NCBI RefSeq assembly: GCF_009933135.1
Contig: NZ_MAEH01000020.1
Coordinates: 1 to 64,000, forward strand
Reading direction: 5' to 3'
From: Candidatus Enterococcus leclercqii
GTDB lineage: Bacteria; Bacillota; Bacilli; Lactobacillales; Enterococcaceae
DNA length: 64,000 bases
The notes under the pieces are model-generated. The model was not told the DNA's origin and did not search any database. It saw only the letters and a program-made list of their open reading frames with translations. Positions 24,832 through 34,478 of the stretch are shown here, one piece after another (the first letter of the stretch is position 1; each line of letters starts with the position of its first letter). A program made the position numbers and the translations under genes.

Positions 24832-25683
24832 TTAAAAGGTCGTTTGATCGGGGTCGCCAGCTTTACCAACCACACCATCCAGCGCGTCAATTTGTGCCAT
24901 GTCTGTTTTGCTCAATTCAAAATCAAAGAGTTGCGCGTTTTCTTTAATTCGGCTTGGAGTAACAGATTTTGGTAGAGGTAAAAAGCCGTGTTGCAAGGAC
25001 CAACGTAAAGCAATTTGTGCGATGGAACGGTTGTGTTTTTCCGCCAGTGCCTTCATTTCAGGAACTTCGAAAATTTTGCCAGTTCCAAGAGGGCTGTAAG
25101 CTTCCAATAAAATATCGTTGTCTTCACAATAGGAAACAACCTCTTCTTGTTTTTCACCGGGTGCCAAAAAGATCTGGTTGACCATAGGCATAATTTTCGC
25201 TGTTTTTTTCAGTTCTTCTATGTGGTGAGGTCGGAAATTAGAAATACCAATGGCTTTGATTTTACCCGCCTCGTACAGGTCCTCCATTGCCCGCCACGAT
25301 TCGGCATTGGCATTTTGCCAGTGATCTCTGAAATCGACAGGATTCGGCCAGTGGATTAAAAATAAGTCCACGTAGTCTGTTTGTAATTTCTCCAGTGATT
25401 CGGCAAAAGAAGACATTGCTAAATCGTAACTATGATTTTTATTCCACAATTTGGTAGTCAGAAAAATCTCTTCTCTGGGAATACCACTTTCCTTGAGTGC
25501 GCGGCCGACACCTTCTTCATTTTTATAGGCCTGTGCAGTGTCAATGTGACGGTAGCCATTTGCCAGTGCAGATTTGACTGAAGAAACGGCGACTTCCCCA
25601 TCAGGTGTCTGCCAAGTTCCAAAGCCGACTACCGGGATCTTGATTCCATTTGCCAAAGTATAGGTTGATGTCAACGATTGCAT
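24832..25683 (-). CDS. Aldo/keto reductase
   Basis: The 283-residue protein has the AKR fold signatures: GFGTWQTPDGE, catalytic Asp and Tyr in GYRHIDTAQAYKNEEGVGRAL, Lys in FLTTKLWNKNH, His in LFLIHWPNP and the C-terminal NADPH-binding LPKSVTPSRIKEN. It most resembles the YvgN/2,5-diketogluconate reductase group that reduces small aldehydes and ketones with NADPH. The physiological substrate cannot be told from sequence. Start ATG 25683 has ribosome site AAGGAGGAA. Confidence 0.92.
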   Translation of the reverse strand: MQSLTSTYTLANGIKIPVVGFGTWQTPDGEVAVSSVKSALANGYRHIDTAQAYKNEEGVGRALKESGIPREEIFLTTKLWNKNHSYDLAMSSFAESLEKLQTDYVDLFLIHWPNPVDFRDHWQNANAESWRAMEDLYEAGKIKAIGISNFRPHHIEELKKTAKIMPMVNQIFLAPGEKQEEVVSYCEDNDILLEAYSPLGTGKIFEVPEMKALAEKHNRSIAQIALRWSLQHGFLPLPKSVTPSRIKENAQLFDFELSKTDMAQIDALDGVVGKAGDPDQTTF

Positions 25684-25971
25684 AGCGTTAGTTCCTCCTT
25701 TTTATTAAACCGACTATCCTCAAGACTCGCTCAAGTCTCAAGCAAAAAATAAGGGCTGATCCCCTCCACATTTTTTAGAAGAGTTTAAGCGTTTTTGAAG
25801 AAGCAGCTTCACTGATTCTGGGTAATATTTATAACAAACCAAGTGTAGCGCAATCTTGCCGAAAAATCCTGAATTTTGCATTTTCAACAATTAGATGACA
25901 AATTGATTAAATCGCTGAAAAAAGTGCTGAAAGAGATTAGAATAGCGAAAGACGAATGGAGAGGAAATAAC

Positions 25972-27075
25972 ATGAAAAAAATAATCAGCAGTCTTTTTTT
26001 AAGCGTGCTTTTGCTGGGGTCAGTTCTTTGGGGCGCAGCAGTAGGCAAAGATGCGGTCTTCTCAGATTCGCCACAGCCGGTTTTTGCGGCTACCTTGCTG
26101 CAGGAAAATGAAGATTCTCCTTTGATGAAGACAGAAATTGAAAACGAATTGCGGCAACAATCCTTCAAAGGGACCGCATTGATCATACATGATGGCCAGC
26201 CGATTTTTCAGGAATCTTTTGGTTTTGCCAATCTTAAAGAAAAACAATTAAATGACGAGGAAGTTGCCTATCCAGTGGCTTCATTGCAAAAATTTATGAC
26301 CGCTGTCATGATTCAGCAGCTGGTGTCAGAAAAACTCATAACCTATGACACTTCATTAGCAGAATTTTATCCTGAAATAAGTGACAGCAATCAGATTACA
26401 GTGCGTCAACTTCTAGATCACAACTCGGGTATTCAAATGGCAGAGACCGCGCCTCCGTCTGTATTGACTACTGAAGACGAGCAGTTGGAGTATACCCTTG
26501 ATGAATTGTCCAGTGGCAATGAGCAGGAGTTTTCCTATACGAATGCCAATTATACACTTTTGGCGGGAATCATCATTAAACTGACTGGGAAAAGTTATGA
26601 AGAAAACCTGCAACAACGCATTATTGCGCCTCTTCATTTGAAACATACGTGGTCTTGGGATCAACTTCCCGAGAGTGTAGTCATCCCCCAAGCTTATCGT
26701 CATGAGTGGGGACTGGATTATCGCGATGATGATTTTGACAACAGCCGGCGTTTGTTTTCAAGTCTGTTGGGGGCGGGCAATTTGTATATGACTGCAGCTG
26801 ATTTATGGACTGTTCAACAAGGGTTAATCGACGGGCGACTTTTATCAAAGGCGGAGTATCACCAAATGGCAGCTGTCGATTCAGAAAGTTACAGTGGCGG
26901 GCTCTGGCACGAAGCTGGGCGAAAAATGATTCACGGCTCTCTAGGCGGTTTTGATACAGCTGTCTATGGCGATGAGACAAACGAAACATTGGTAATCCTG
27001 CTAGCAAATCAGGCGCCGACATCAGGAGCAGATAATTTGGCTGAAACCCTCTTTGATTTAGTCAGTCGCCATTGA
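25972..27075 (+). CDS. Exported serine hydrolase (beta-lactamase/penicillin-binding-protein-like)
   Basis: The 367-residue protein has a signal peptide (MKKIISSLFLSVLLLGSVLW, cleavage probably near VFAA at residue 40) and the Beta-lactamase (class C-like) fold: SxxK as S104-L-Q-K107, Tyr-containing YTNANYT and a HGSLGG block in place of KTG. Such proteins can be carboxypeptidases, esterases or D-amino-acid-peptide hydrolases; true beta-lactam hydrolysis is not implied. ATG 25972 has ribosome site GAGAGGAAA. Confidence 0.85.
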   Translation: MKKIISSLFLSVLLLGSVLWGAAVGKDAVFSDSPQPVFAATLLQENEDSPLMKTEIENELRQQSFKGTALIIHDGQPIFQESFGFANLKEKQLNDEEVAYPVASLQKFMTAVMIQQLVSEKLITYDTSLAEFYPEISDSNQITVRQLLDHNSGIQMAETAPPSVLTTEDEQLEYTLDELSSGNEQEFSYTNANYTLLAGIIIKLTGKSYEENLQQRIIAPLHLKHTWSWDQLPESVVIPQAYRHEWGLDYRDDDFDNSRRLFSSLLGAGNLYMTAADLWTVQQGLIDGRLLSKAEYHQMAAVDSESYSGGLWHEAGRKMIHGSLGGFDTAVYGDETNETLVILLANQAPTSGADNLAETLFDLVSRH

Positions 27076-27161
27076 CTTGTTTTTTAGCTATCATTTTGTG
27101 TAAACTAAACGGGCATGAAAAAAATCCTGCCTGCAGGTTATAAAAGAAGGAACGAGACAAA

Positions 27162-28166
27162 ATGGATATTTATTTGAAACAAGCGATTCTACATTTGCTA
27201 GATCGCGAGTCCGGTGCACCGGTATTTTCTCAAGTACCGCTGGATTTGACGACAGCATATATTCGAGAATATTTGACAAAAAAGATTCAAAAGCTGTCAA
27301 CACCTCAAACCAAAACCGGCATATTGGCAGAAGCAGCGCCATTTACTGAGATGATCAAACGGCTGCCTCAAGATTTTGTGACAGCGTCGGCAGATTTGAC
27401 GCAGCTTTGGTATGAAAACTACAATCAAAGTGAAGATGCACCGGGATGTGATGTGTTTGTGGTGTTGTATGAACTGGATACGGCGCTGCATGTGGCTTTT
27501 TTGAAAGTAAACTACAACGAAGGCTATACTCACTACGTGGACAGCGAGGACGCCGGTTTGAAAAATCAGCTGATCATTAATCGGGCAATCTTGGCTAATA
27601 AGACCCAAAAGGCTGATGAAGGTTTGACAGTTGATTTGACGACAATGGCCTATGAGTTGGTCGAAAAAAAATACACCTTTTCTGGTGAAAAGCGGCTGTA
27701 TTTTTCTACTGAAGTCATCGAAAGCCAGCCACAACTTTCTTTGGAGGACAATGTCAAAGTAATCAAACGAGTTGCCGAAAAAATTGGCAAAAAATTCGAT
27801 GCGCCAAAGCATGATCTGATTGCTGATGTCAAAGAGGCAGTCTATGATTCCATTGAAGAAAATGGGGAACTGGCTGTTGAAGAGGTAGCTGAAAAAGTTT
27901 TCAAAGACAACATCACGGCCAAATTGGCTTTTAAAGAAGAAGTTGCAGAAAAAGGATTCGTGGATCGCGCGCCGCTGCTGCGAGAAGTCAAAGAATTGAC
28001 AGAAAAGAAGTATGGAAAACAGAAATTGAAGCTTTCCAATGGTATTGAACTGATTGTTCCTTTGGATGTTTACCGTGATCCGAATTTGATTGAGTTTGTC
28101 AACAATCCTGATGGGACTATCTCAGTGACCATCAAAAACGTAGAAGATGTCGTTAATCGTTTGTGA
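27162..28166 (+). CDS. Nucleoid-associated protein (37-kDa NdpA/YejK family)
   Basis: The 334-residue protein fits the nucleoid-associated NdpA family: N-terminal QAILHLLDRESGAPVFSQVPLDL, middle QLWYENYNQSEDAPGCDVFVVLYEL, and the C-terminal LSNGIELIVPLDVYRDPNLIEFVNNPDGTISVTIKNV with strand-rich ending. The E. coli member binds DNA; the role in Firmicutes is not well known. It is monocistronic with a long terminator. Confidence 0.85.
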   Translation: MDIYLKQAILHLLDRESGAPVFSQVPLDLTTAYIREYLTKKIQKLSTPQTKTGILAEAAPFTEMIKRLPQDFVTASADLTQLWYENYNQSEDAPGCDVFVVLYELDTALHVAFLKVNYNEGYTHYVDSEDAGLKNQLIINRAILANKTQKADEGLTVDLTTMAYELVEKKYTFSGEKRLYFSTEVIESQPQLSLEDNVKVIKRVAEKIGKKFDAPKHDLIADVKEAVYDSIEENGELAVEEVAEKVFKDNITAKLAFKEEVAEKGFVDRAPLLREVKELTEKKYGKQKLKLSNGIELIVPLDVYRDPNLIEFVNNPDGTISVTIKNVEDVVNRL

Positions 28167-28210
28167 AAAGATCTCTGTGAGCAAGTGTGCGACGTGAAAT
28201 ATGAGTTATT

Positions 28211-28308
28211 AAAAAAGCCCAATTGGACCTTTGTCATACCTGTGGCGTGTTCGAAAAAAGTGATTGCCGAAACCACAGAGGACTGTCAAGATACAGCTGG
28301 GCTTTTTT
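28211..28308. terminator. Long terminator between the NdpA-like gene and the YxeA gene
   Basis: Outer arms AAAAAAGCCCA (28211-28221) and GGGCTTTTTT (28299-28308) enclose about 75 bases with an inner TGTGG/CCACA stem. The element can act in both directions. Confidence 0.75.
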
Positions 28309-28378
28309 AGATTATAGTTTTGACTGACGGTATCCGGTCAGTTGCCGGTTGTTGGGCTTGCTAAATCTTTGGAAATGC

Positions 28379-28717
28379 CTATTCTAATTGATCTAGGGCT
28401 TTTTTCGGCACCTGATCGGCAGAAATTTCTTCCCAACTAAGTACTCCTTTTTGCGGATTGACCAACAGCTTCAAATAAGCCCCCTGTCGCAGAGGTTGTT
28501 TGCGATACTCCCGCATTTCTACTGAGACTCGGTCGCCTTGGTCATCGTAGGCAGCTTGTTTGTAGACGTAGACAGTATCCTCACCACTACCGGATTTTGT
28601 ACCCTCGTCACGAATCACTGTATAAAAACTACTGCCGCCGTAAAAATATTGATAGGTGTAAAAACTGCCAGCACAAAAGACAGCCAACACTAATAAACCT
28701 GCAAACCATTTTTTCAA
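28379..28717 (-). CDS. YxeA-family (DUF1093) exported protein
   Basis: A 112-residue protein with one N-terminal hydrophobic segment (KKWFAGLLVLAVFCAGSFYTY) acting as signal or anchor, then a small beta-rich domain with YVYKQAAYDDQGDRVSVEM and LRQGAYLKLLVN, the YxeA pattern. TTG 28717 is preferred because GAGGTG sits six bases upstream; GTG 28726 lies inside that ribosome site. The function is unknown. Confidence 0.8.
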   Translation of the reverse strand: MKKWFAGLLVLAVFCAGSFYTYQYFYGGSSFYTVIRDEGTKSGSGEDTVYVYKQAAYDDQGDRVSVEMREYRKQPLRQGAYLKLLVNPQKGVLSWEEISADQVPKKALDQLE

Positions 28718-28869
28718 AATTATCACCTCATTAATTCAATCTTGCTGCTATTATACAGTATTTAAGCAGCAGCTTGCTGTTGGAAGCTCTAATCACCAAA
28801 GGTATAGCTGACTGAAGGGGCACTTTTTTCACTTAAATAAAAAGCGTTTTGAAAGCTAAAGCAAATCTT

Positions 28870-28897
28870 TTGACTTTGATCATTTTTGACCTATAAT
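28870..28897 (+). promoter_or_regulatory. Promoter of the tuf gene
   Basis: TTGACT (28870-28875), 16-bp spacer, perfect TATAAT (28892-28897). The untranslated leader is about 160 nt. Its middle has GACCCGAGTCGTGCCAGGCGGAAGCC, which I cannot assign to a known regulatory RNA. Confidence 0.8.
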
Positions 28898-29065
28898 AAA
28901 GACAGATTCGAAAAACTAACAAAAAGTAAGTGCTTCGAGTGAAAATTTTTTACAAGGTGTCGGGACAAGGCTATAATTGATTTGTTGAGAGCCAAGAACA
29001 CTTGACCCGAGTCGTGCCAGGCGGAAGCCAACCGTTGAAGCACACATTTATTGGAGGGATTAATC

Positions 29066-30253
29066 ATGGCAAAAGAACATTACGACAGAAGCAAACCACA
29101 CGTTAATATCGGAACGATCGGGCACGTCGACCACGGTAAAACCACTTTGACAGCTGCCATTACTACAGTCCTCGCGAAAAAAGGTTTGGCAAACGCACAA
29201 GACTATGCAGCAATCGATGCCGCTCCCGAAGAACGTGAACGTGGGATCACAATCAATACAGCCCACGTTGAATATGAAACTGAAAAACGCCACTATGCTC
29301 ATATTGACGCACCAGGACACGCGGACTACGTAAAGAATATGATTACAGGTGCTGCGCAAATGGATGGTGCCATTTTGGTAGTATCCGCCACTGATGGGCC
29401 AATGCCACAGACTCGTGAACATATTTTGTTAGCACGGCAAGTAGGTGTTAAAGACATTATCGTCTTCTTGAACAAAGTTGATTTGGTAGATGACGACGAA
29501 TTGTTGGATCTGGTGGAAATGGAAGTTCGCGAATTGCTGAACGAATATAATTTCCCTGGTGACGATATTCCAGTCATCAAAGGATCCGCTTTGAAAGCCT
29601 TGGAAGGTGACCCTGAACAAGAAAAGGTTATCGAAGAATTAATGGATACGGTTGACGAATACATTCCAACACCGGTTCGTGATACGGATAAACCTTTCTT
29701 GATGCCAGTGGAAGATGTCTTCACTATTACTGGTCGTGGGACTGTTGCCTCCGGTCGTATCGAACGTGGGACAATTAAAGTCAGCGAAGAAGTTGAGATT
29801 GTCGGAATTAAACCAGAAACTCAAAAAGCTGTTGTTACTGGATTGGAAATGTTCCGTAAGACATTGGATTATGGTGAAGCCGGAGATAATGTCGGCGTTC
29901 TGCTACGCGGTGTCGGCCGTGAGGAAATTGAACGTGGTCAAGTTTTGGCAAAACCAGGTTCCATCACTCCTCATACCAAGTTCAAAGGGGAAGTTTATAT
30001 CTTGACGAAAGAAGAAGGCGGCCGTCATACACCGTTCTTCAATAACTATCGTCCACAATTTTACTTCCACACAACTGACGTGACCGGCTCCATTACATTG
30101 CCTGAAGGTGTTGAAATGGTTATGCCTGGTGACAATGTAACGATTGAAGTGGAATTGATTCATCCAATCGCTGTTGAACAAGGGACGACCTTCTCCATCC
30201 GTGAAGGCGGACGTACTGTCGGATCAGGTATGGTAACTGATATCGAATCTTGA
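29066..30253 (+). CDS. tufB: Elongation factor Tu, stand-alone copy (tufB type)
   Basis: The 395-residue protein is full-length EF-Tu: G1 GHVDHGKTT, effector region GITINTAH, G3 [13 protein letters not shown] and the three-domain layout. ATG 29066 has ribosome site GGAGGG. It is not in a str operon (no rpsG or fusA beside it) and has its own promoter and terminator. Several stretches are of streptococcal type: [10 protein letters not shown] with Ala where enterococcal TufA has Cys, [29 protein letters not shown] and [14 protein letters not shown]. Enterococcal species with two tuf genes are known to carry such a horizontally acquired tufB. Confidence 0.9.
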   Translation: MAKEHYDRSKPHVNIGTIGHVDHGKTTLTAAITTVLAKKGLANAQDYAAIDAAPEERERGITINTAHVEYETEKRHYAHIDAPGHADYVKNMITGAAQMDGAILVVSATDGPMPQTREHILLARQVGVKDIIVFLNKVDLVDDDELLDLVEMEVRELLNEYNFPGDDIPVIKGSALKALEGDPEQEKVIEELMDTVDEYIPTPVRDTDKPFLMPVEDVFTITGRGTVASGRIERGTIKVSEEVEIVGIKPETQKAVVTGLEMFRKTLDYGEAGDNVGVLLRGVGREEIERGQVLAKPGSITPHTKFKGEVYILTKEEGGRHTPFFNNYRPQFYFHTTDVTGSITLPEGVEMVMPGDNVTIEVELIHPIAVEQGTTFSIREGGRTVGSGMVTDIES

Positions 30254-30266
30254 TTTGTCTGAAACA

Positions 30267-30305
30267 AACAGACCACAGTCGTTGAATAGATTGTGGTCTG
30301 TTTTT
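30267..30305 (+). terminator. Intrinsic terminator after tuf
   Basis: AACAGACCACA pairs with TGTGGTCTGTT, followed by a T run. Confidence 0.9.
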
Positions 30306-30396
30306 CTGGTTCTTTCTCTGGAAATCGGAAAGCTAGCTAAGGTTTCTTGAAGGTTAAAATAGAAATGAATGCAATTATAAAAAAGCAGGTGCGTAT

Positions 30397-31728
30397 ATGA
30401 AAACGATAATTATCGGCGGAACGGCGGCTGGAACTAGTGCAGCCGTCAAAGTCCAAAAAATGGCTGAGGCTCCGGAAGTTGTCATTTATGAAAAAGGAGA
30501 ATTGGTTAGTTTTGGAGCTTGCGGACTGCCTTATTTTGTTGGTGATTTCTTTGCCGATCAAAATAAAATGATTGCCCGCAGCAAAGAAGCCTTTGAAAAG
30601 CAGGGAATCACTATCCAACTCCATCATGAAGTAACAGCAGTGGACACCGTTGCCAAAAAAGTGACTGTGAAAAACTTGGAGACAGGTGAGGAGTTTTCTG
30701 ACAGTTATGACAAACTGATGATCGCTAGCGGGTCTCGGGTGATTATGCCGCCGGTTGATCGGGTGGATTTCGATAATCTGTTTACCTTGAAGACAATGGC
30801 TGACGGTATCAAAGTAAAAGCGGCGCTGGAAGATCCAGCTGTCAAGAATGTGACCGTAGTCGGTGGCGGCTTTATTGGAATTGAATTCACAGAAGCATTG
30901 CTGCATCAAGGAAAATCGGTGCGAATCATTCAATTGGACAATCGCCTGATGAAGGACTCTTTTGATGAAGAGTTTACTGAACTGCTGGAAAACAAGATGG
31001 CCAAAGCGGCTGTCGATGTGCGGGTAGGAGAAGCAGTTACCGGATTTGAAGGCAAGACCCATATTGATGCAGTCGTAACCAATAAAGGACGTTATGAAAC
31101 TGACTTGGTTTTGGTCGCTATCGGTGTTCGGCCGGCCAACGATTTTCTGGGGGCGGAATTTGCCAAGCTGAAAAATGGTGCTTTGATTGTTGATGAACAA
31201 GGCCGTACTAATGTTTCAGATGTCTGGGCAGCAGGGGATAACGCGACGGTTAAACATCAGGTCACAGGTGAGGACAAATATTTCCCACTGGCTACTGGTG
31301 CTAATAAATTGGGTCGTATCGCCGGTGAAAGCATCGCCGGTGGAGAAGTTAATTATCCAGGCACGCTGGGAACGTCTGGTGTCAAGTTTACTGATTTGGA
31401 ACTGGCTCGGACTGGTTTGACAGAAGCCGATGCTAAAAATTTAGGATTAAATTACAAAGCGATAGTAATCGACGATAAAAATCAGACGGATTATTATCCT
31501 GGTCAAAAGGATATTCGAGTCAAACTGGTATACGAAAAGGAGACTCGCCGGCTTTTAGGCGGCCAAATCGGTGGGGAAAAAGGAGCAGCACTGCGGATCG
31601 ATGTTTTAGCGGCAGCGATTGCGGCTAAGATGACGACGGCTGATCTGGGGATGTTGGATCTGATGTACGCACCACCATTTGCCCGAACTTGGGATGTATT
31701 GAATATCGCCGGCAATGTTGCAAAATAG
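30397..31728 (+). CDS. CoA-disulfide reductase / NADH oxidase-like flavoprotein
   Basis: The 443-residue protein is a pyridine-nucleotide-disulfide oxidoreductase with a single redox Cys. It has FAD-binding IIIGGTAAGTSAA, Cys42 in SFGACGLPYFVGDFF, NAD-binding VVGGGFIGIE, the second FAD motif DVWAAGDNA and the C-terminal dimerisation domain ending YAPPFARTWDVLNIAGN. The Cys context and C-terminus resemble CoA-disulfide reductases more than the water-forming Nox, but NADH peroxidase/oxidase and polysulfide reductase activities cannot be excluded. It probably helps keep thiols reduced or removes oxygen. Confidence 0.85.
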   Translation: MKTIIIGGTAAGTSAAVKVQKMAEAPEVVIYEKGELVSFGACGLPYFVGDFFADQNKMIARSKEAFEKQGITIQLHHEVTAVDTVAKKVTVKNLETGEEFSDSYDKLMIASGSRVIMPPVDRVDFDNLFTLKTMADGIKVKAALEDPAVKNVTVVGGGFIGIEFTEALLHQGKSVRIIQLDNRLMKDSFDEEFTELLENKMAKAAVDVRVGEAVTGFEGKTHIDAVVTNKGRYETDLVLVAIGVRPANDFLGAEFAKLKNGALIVDEQGRTNVSDVWAAGDNATVKHQVTGEDKYFPLATGANKLGRIAGESIAGGEVNYPGTLGTSGVKFTDLELARTGLTEADAKNLGLNYKAIVIDDKNQTDYYPGQKDIRVKLVYEKETRRLLGGQIGGEKGAALRIDVLAAAIAAKMTTADLGMLDLMYAPPFARTWDVLNIAGNVAK

Positions 31729-31754
31729 CCTGTGTATTTTTAAAAAGTAATTAT

Positions 31755-31802
31755 AAAAAAGCTGTGAAACCCTGATGCATAAGGGAGTTTCACAGCTTTT
31801 TT
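31755..31802. terminator. Bidirectional terminator between the flavoprotein gene and mprF
   Basis: AAAAAGCTGTGAAAC with GTTTCACAGCTTTTTT, 13-bp GC-containing stem. Confidence 0.9.
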
Positions 31803-31819
31803 GAATAGTTCAACAATCA

Positions 31820-34405
31820 TTAAAACTTTAGCCAGCGTTTTTTACGGTTGCGGGCCACGGTGCCGTCTTTTTCGATGGTTCGATTATCAATCAGCAAAAT
31901 GGCAATCATGACATAGGCAATCCAACTGTCCCGTGAATAAAGAGTATACCGGGAAATCCATTCACTGGCATATTTTTCTTTGTAATCTCGCAAACCTTGG
32001 AAAGAATAAAAGCGAGAACCAAATTCATAGATCAAGTAAGCCATTCGTTCCTGAATAAAGCTTTTACGGGAATTGCCGACATTCGACAGTGGCGCCATCC
32101 CTAAATCAAAGTAACGGATGCCTTGATTTTTCATGTATTCGAAAAGATTTACAAACAGAAAATCCATGCTGCCAGAAGGGGCCTTGTCGCTATGGTGGCG
32201 CATCAAATCAATGGTTCCAATTTCCTTGGTGTAAGTCGGCATGATATTGGCAAAAGACACGATCTCGCCATCTGTATTTTTTACCACTGCCATGGGACCT
32301 CTTTGAAGATAACTTTCAGAAAAGAAGCCCAGAGAAAAGCCTTTTTCTTTACGATCTCCCAACCAAGAATCAGAAATCTGCCGGAAAGCCTGCATGTCAG
32401 TCTCAGAGAAAGGCGTCTCCAACACTTCAAAGGTATACCCTTCTTTGGCGATTTTGTTCAGTACGGCTCGCGTTCCTTTCATTTTTTTGCCCGAGGTGGT
32501 GAAGGTATCCAAATCCACCAAGGCTTCTTCACCCATCTTGATGAAATCATACCCAAGTTCGTGAAGCGTCATAACGCTGTCTTCATTGGTTTCATAAAAG
32601 ACCGGTTGATAACACCATTGATCCGCTTCATGGATGAACTGATAATAGGCATTTTCAAAGTCTTCTTTTTTACCGGAAGGATCCCCCATAACGATACACT
32701 TATTGTTGTAAGTAGCAAATTGGAAGAAGACGGTATCCTCCTTGCCGTCATTATAGATATAGACGGATTTATCTTTTAAAAAGACCAGTTGACTATCAAT
32801 GTTACCGCCAAATTTATCAAGAATTGCTAAGACCTTTTGCTCATCTAAAAAAATGCCCATCTGTTTTTTCGAGCCTTGCAGATAACGAACAAAGAGCAAG
32901 ATGAACAAAGAGACGATGATGATGGCGACAAATCCGGAAAACCAAAGTTTCTCAGAAGGAAACAGGAAAAATGAGATTGTCCGGCCGTTGCGATGATGAG
33001 GAAAAGAAGGCAAATTATAAACACCAATCGCGATATATAGCAAAGACAGCGTACCGATAATAATGGCATCGATGGTTAACCATTCCCACGAATAAACAAG
33101 CTGCTCCCGAAACAATTCACTACGAGAAACGACAATCATTATTAGCATTAAGCTCAATAAAACTACAGCTGCTGGACTAAAGTCAATCAACCAACTGTAA
33201 ACAATCGCAATACTTAACAAGGCAATCGTCGGAAAGTAGGCCCGTTTGACCCGGGCAGCGATTCCACGGCCCATGATTAGAAGAGAAAATCCTAGAATAA
33301 TATTAGGGAACTGAACAATTGCATGATAGCGGAAGAAATTCAAGTGTTGTAGCCATTTGAGTTCCGAAAAAGCTTGTGGAATCGTCGCTAAAAGCACCAA
33401 CATGATGCCGCTGAAATACAACATAAAAACTTCAATTTTATGGAAAATTTCTAAGGTTAGCTCTTTTGGAATGCTGTCGTAGCGTGAATCCAAGCGAGTC
33501 CAGATGTTTTTAAAAAACAGCACCATTCCAAGAGCGAAGGGAATTAAGTAATAAAAGAGGCGGAACAGCAACAACCAAACGATGACGGTTTCTCGTGGAA
33601 TCCCCAAATTGGACATGCCCAAGATCATCATGACATCAAAAGACCCCAGCGCACCAGGAATCATGGAGACAATCCCCATCACCGAAGAAGCGATAAAAAG
33701 AGGTACCACATTCCACATGGACACATGAACATCCATAAACCAGCCGATAACTAGGAATGTCGCTAAAACACCGCCCCATTCAAGGAAGGAAGACAGGGCT
33801 AATTGGAGGCGAAATTTTGTCTGTAGTCCGCCCAAAAGACCTTTTTTCTTTAATGCAGTGAATAGATAGACTGCTGGGAAATATAGACCGCCGCCGATCA
33901 ACCAAACCCAGTATTGTCGTAAGAAGGACTCAGTGGTCCCGGAAATTACCATGAAGAAACTAATCAAGCTGAAAATAGAAAGACCTGACTCAAGAAACAA
34001 GAGAATCTTCGACAGTGCACCTAGTACTTCCTTGCTATTTTTTTCTTTTGTGTAAAACTCTGAACGTAAGCCAATGCTCACCAAACCGCCAAAACCGGCA
34101 ATATTATTGATGGTGTTCACTAACCAACTAGTTTCGAGAATATAACTTTTTTTATGTTTGAGATCTAGCATCTGGTTCAAAGTAAAATCATAGCCAGTCA
34201 TTGGCAATATGGAGAGAATACCAATAACTCCCATCAAAATAATTTTATAAACTGGAATATCGGCAAAGGAGTTTTTTAGTTGGTTAATATTGACTGTTTT
34301 ACCAATAGAAATCAATTCTCCAAATACGATAACAACCACTGCTACTAGAAAGATTGTTTTGAATATTTTAGCATGGGCTTTGATCCATTCAATGCTTGCT
34401 TTCAT
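31820..34405 (-). CDS. mprF: Phosphatidylglycerol lysyltransferase/flippase
   Basis: The 861-residue protein has the MprF layout: an N-terminal membrane part with about 14 hydrophobic segments (flippase; LLETSWLVNTINNIAGFGGLVSIGLR region and GALGSFDVMMILG) and a C-terminal cytosolic aminoacyl-transferase domain from about residue 530 (DLMRHHSDKAPSGSMDFLF, FDLGMAPLSNVG). It transfers lysine (or other amino acids) from aminoacyl-tRNA to phosphatidylglycerol and moves the lipid to the outer leaflet, lowering negative surface charge and cationic-peptide susceptibility. It starts at ATG 34405 after GAAGGTGATG. Enterococci often carry two mprF genes; only one is in this window. Confidence 0.95.
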   Translation of the reverse strand: MKASIEWIKAHAKIFKTIFLVAVVVIVFGELISIGKTVNINQLKNSFADIPVYKIILMGVIGILSILPMTGYDFTLNQMLDLKHKKSYILETSWLVNTINNIAGFGGLVSIGLRSEFYTKEKNSKEVLGALSKILLFLESGLSIFSLISFFMVISGTTESFLRQYWVWLIGGGLYFPAVYLFTALKKKGLLGGLQTKFRLQLALSSFLEWGGVLATFLVIGWFMDVHVSMWNVVPLFIASSVMGIVSMIPGALGSFDVMMILGMSNLGIPRETVIVWLLLFRLFYYLIPFALGMVLFFKNIWTRLDSRYDSIPKELTLEIFHKIEVFMLYFSGIMLVLLATIPQAFSELKWLQHLNFFRYHAIVQFPNIILGFSLLIMGRGIAARVKRAYFPTIALLSIAIVYSWLIDFSPAAVVLLSLMLIMIVVSRSELFREQLVYSWEWLTIDAIIIGTLSLLYIAIGVYNLPSFPHHRNGRTISFFLFPSEKLWFSGFVAIIIVSLFILLFVRYLQGSKKQMGIFLDEQKVLAILDKFGGNIDSQLVFLKDKSVYIYNDGKEDTVFFQFATYNNKCIVMGDPSGKKEDFENAYYQFIHEADQWCYQPVFYETNEDSVMTLHELGYDFIKMGEEALVDLDTFTTSGKKMKGTRAVLNKIAKEGYTFEVLETPFSETDMQAFRQISDSWLGDRKEKGFSLGFFSESYLQRGPMAVVKNTDGEIVSFANIMPTYTKEIGTIDLMRHHSDKAPSGSMDFLFVNLFEYMKNQGIRYFDLGMAPLSNVGNSRKSFIQERMAYLIYEFGSRFYSFQGLRDYKEKYASEWISRYTLYSRDSWIAYVMIAILLIDNRTIEKDGTVARNRKKRWLKF

Positions 34406-34478
34406 TTCATCACCTTCAATTCATTTTTTTTAGACTTCAAAAAGAGTCTCTTCATTTGAAAATGTATCAGACAGCATA

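Noticed and set aside
30337-31200. 287-codon minus-strand frame opposite the flavoprotein gene
   Set aside because: It is the mirror of a well-supported coding gene, rich in His, Phe and Cys as expected for an antisense shadow.
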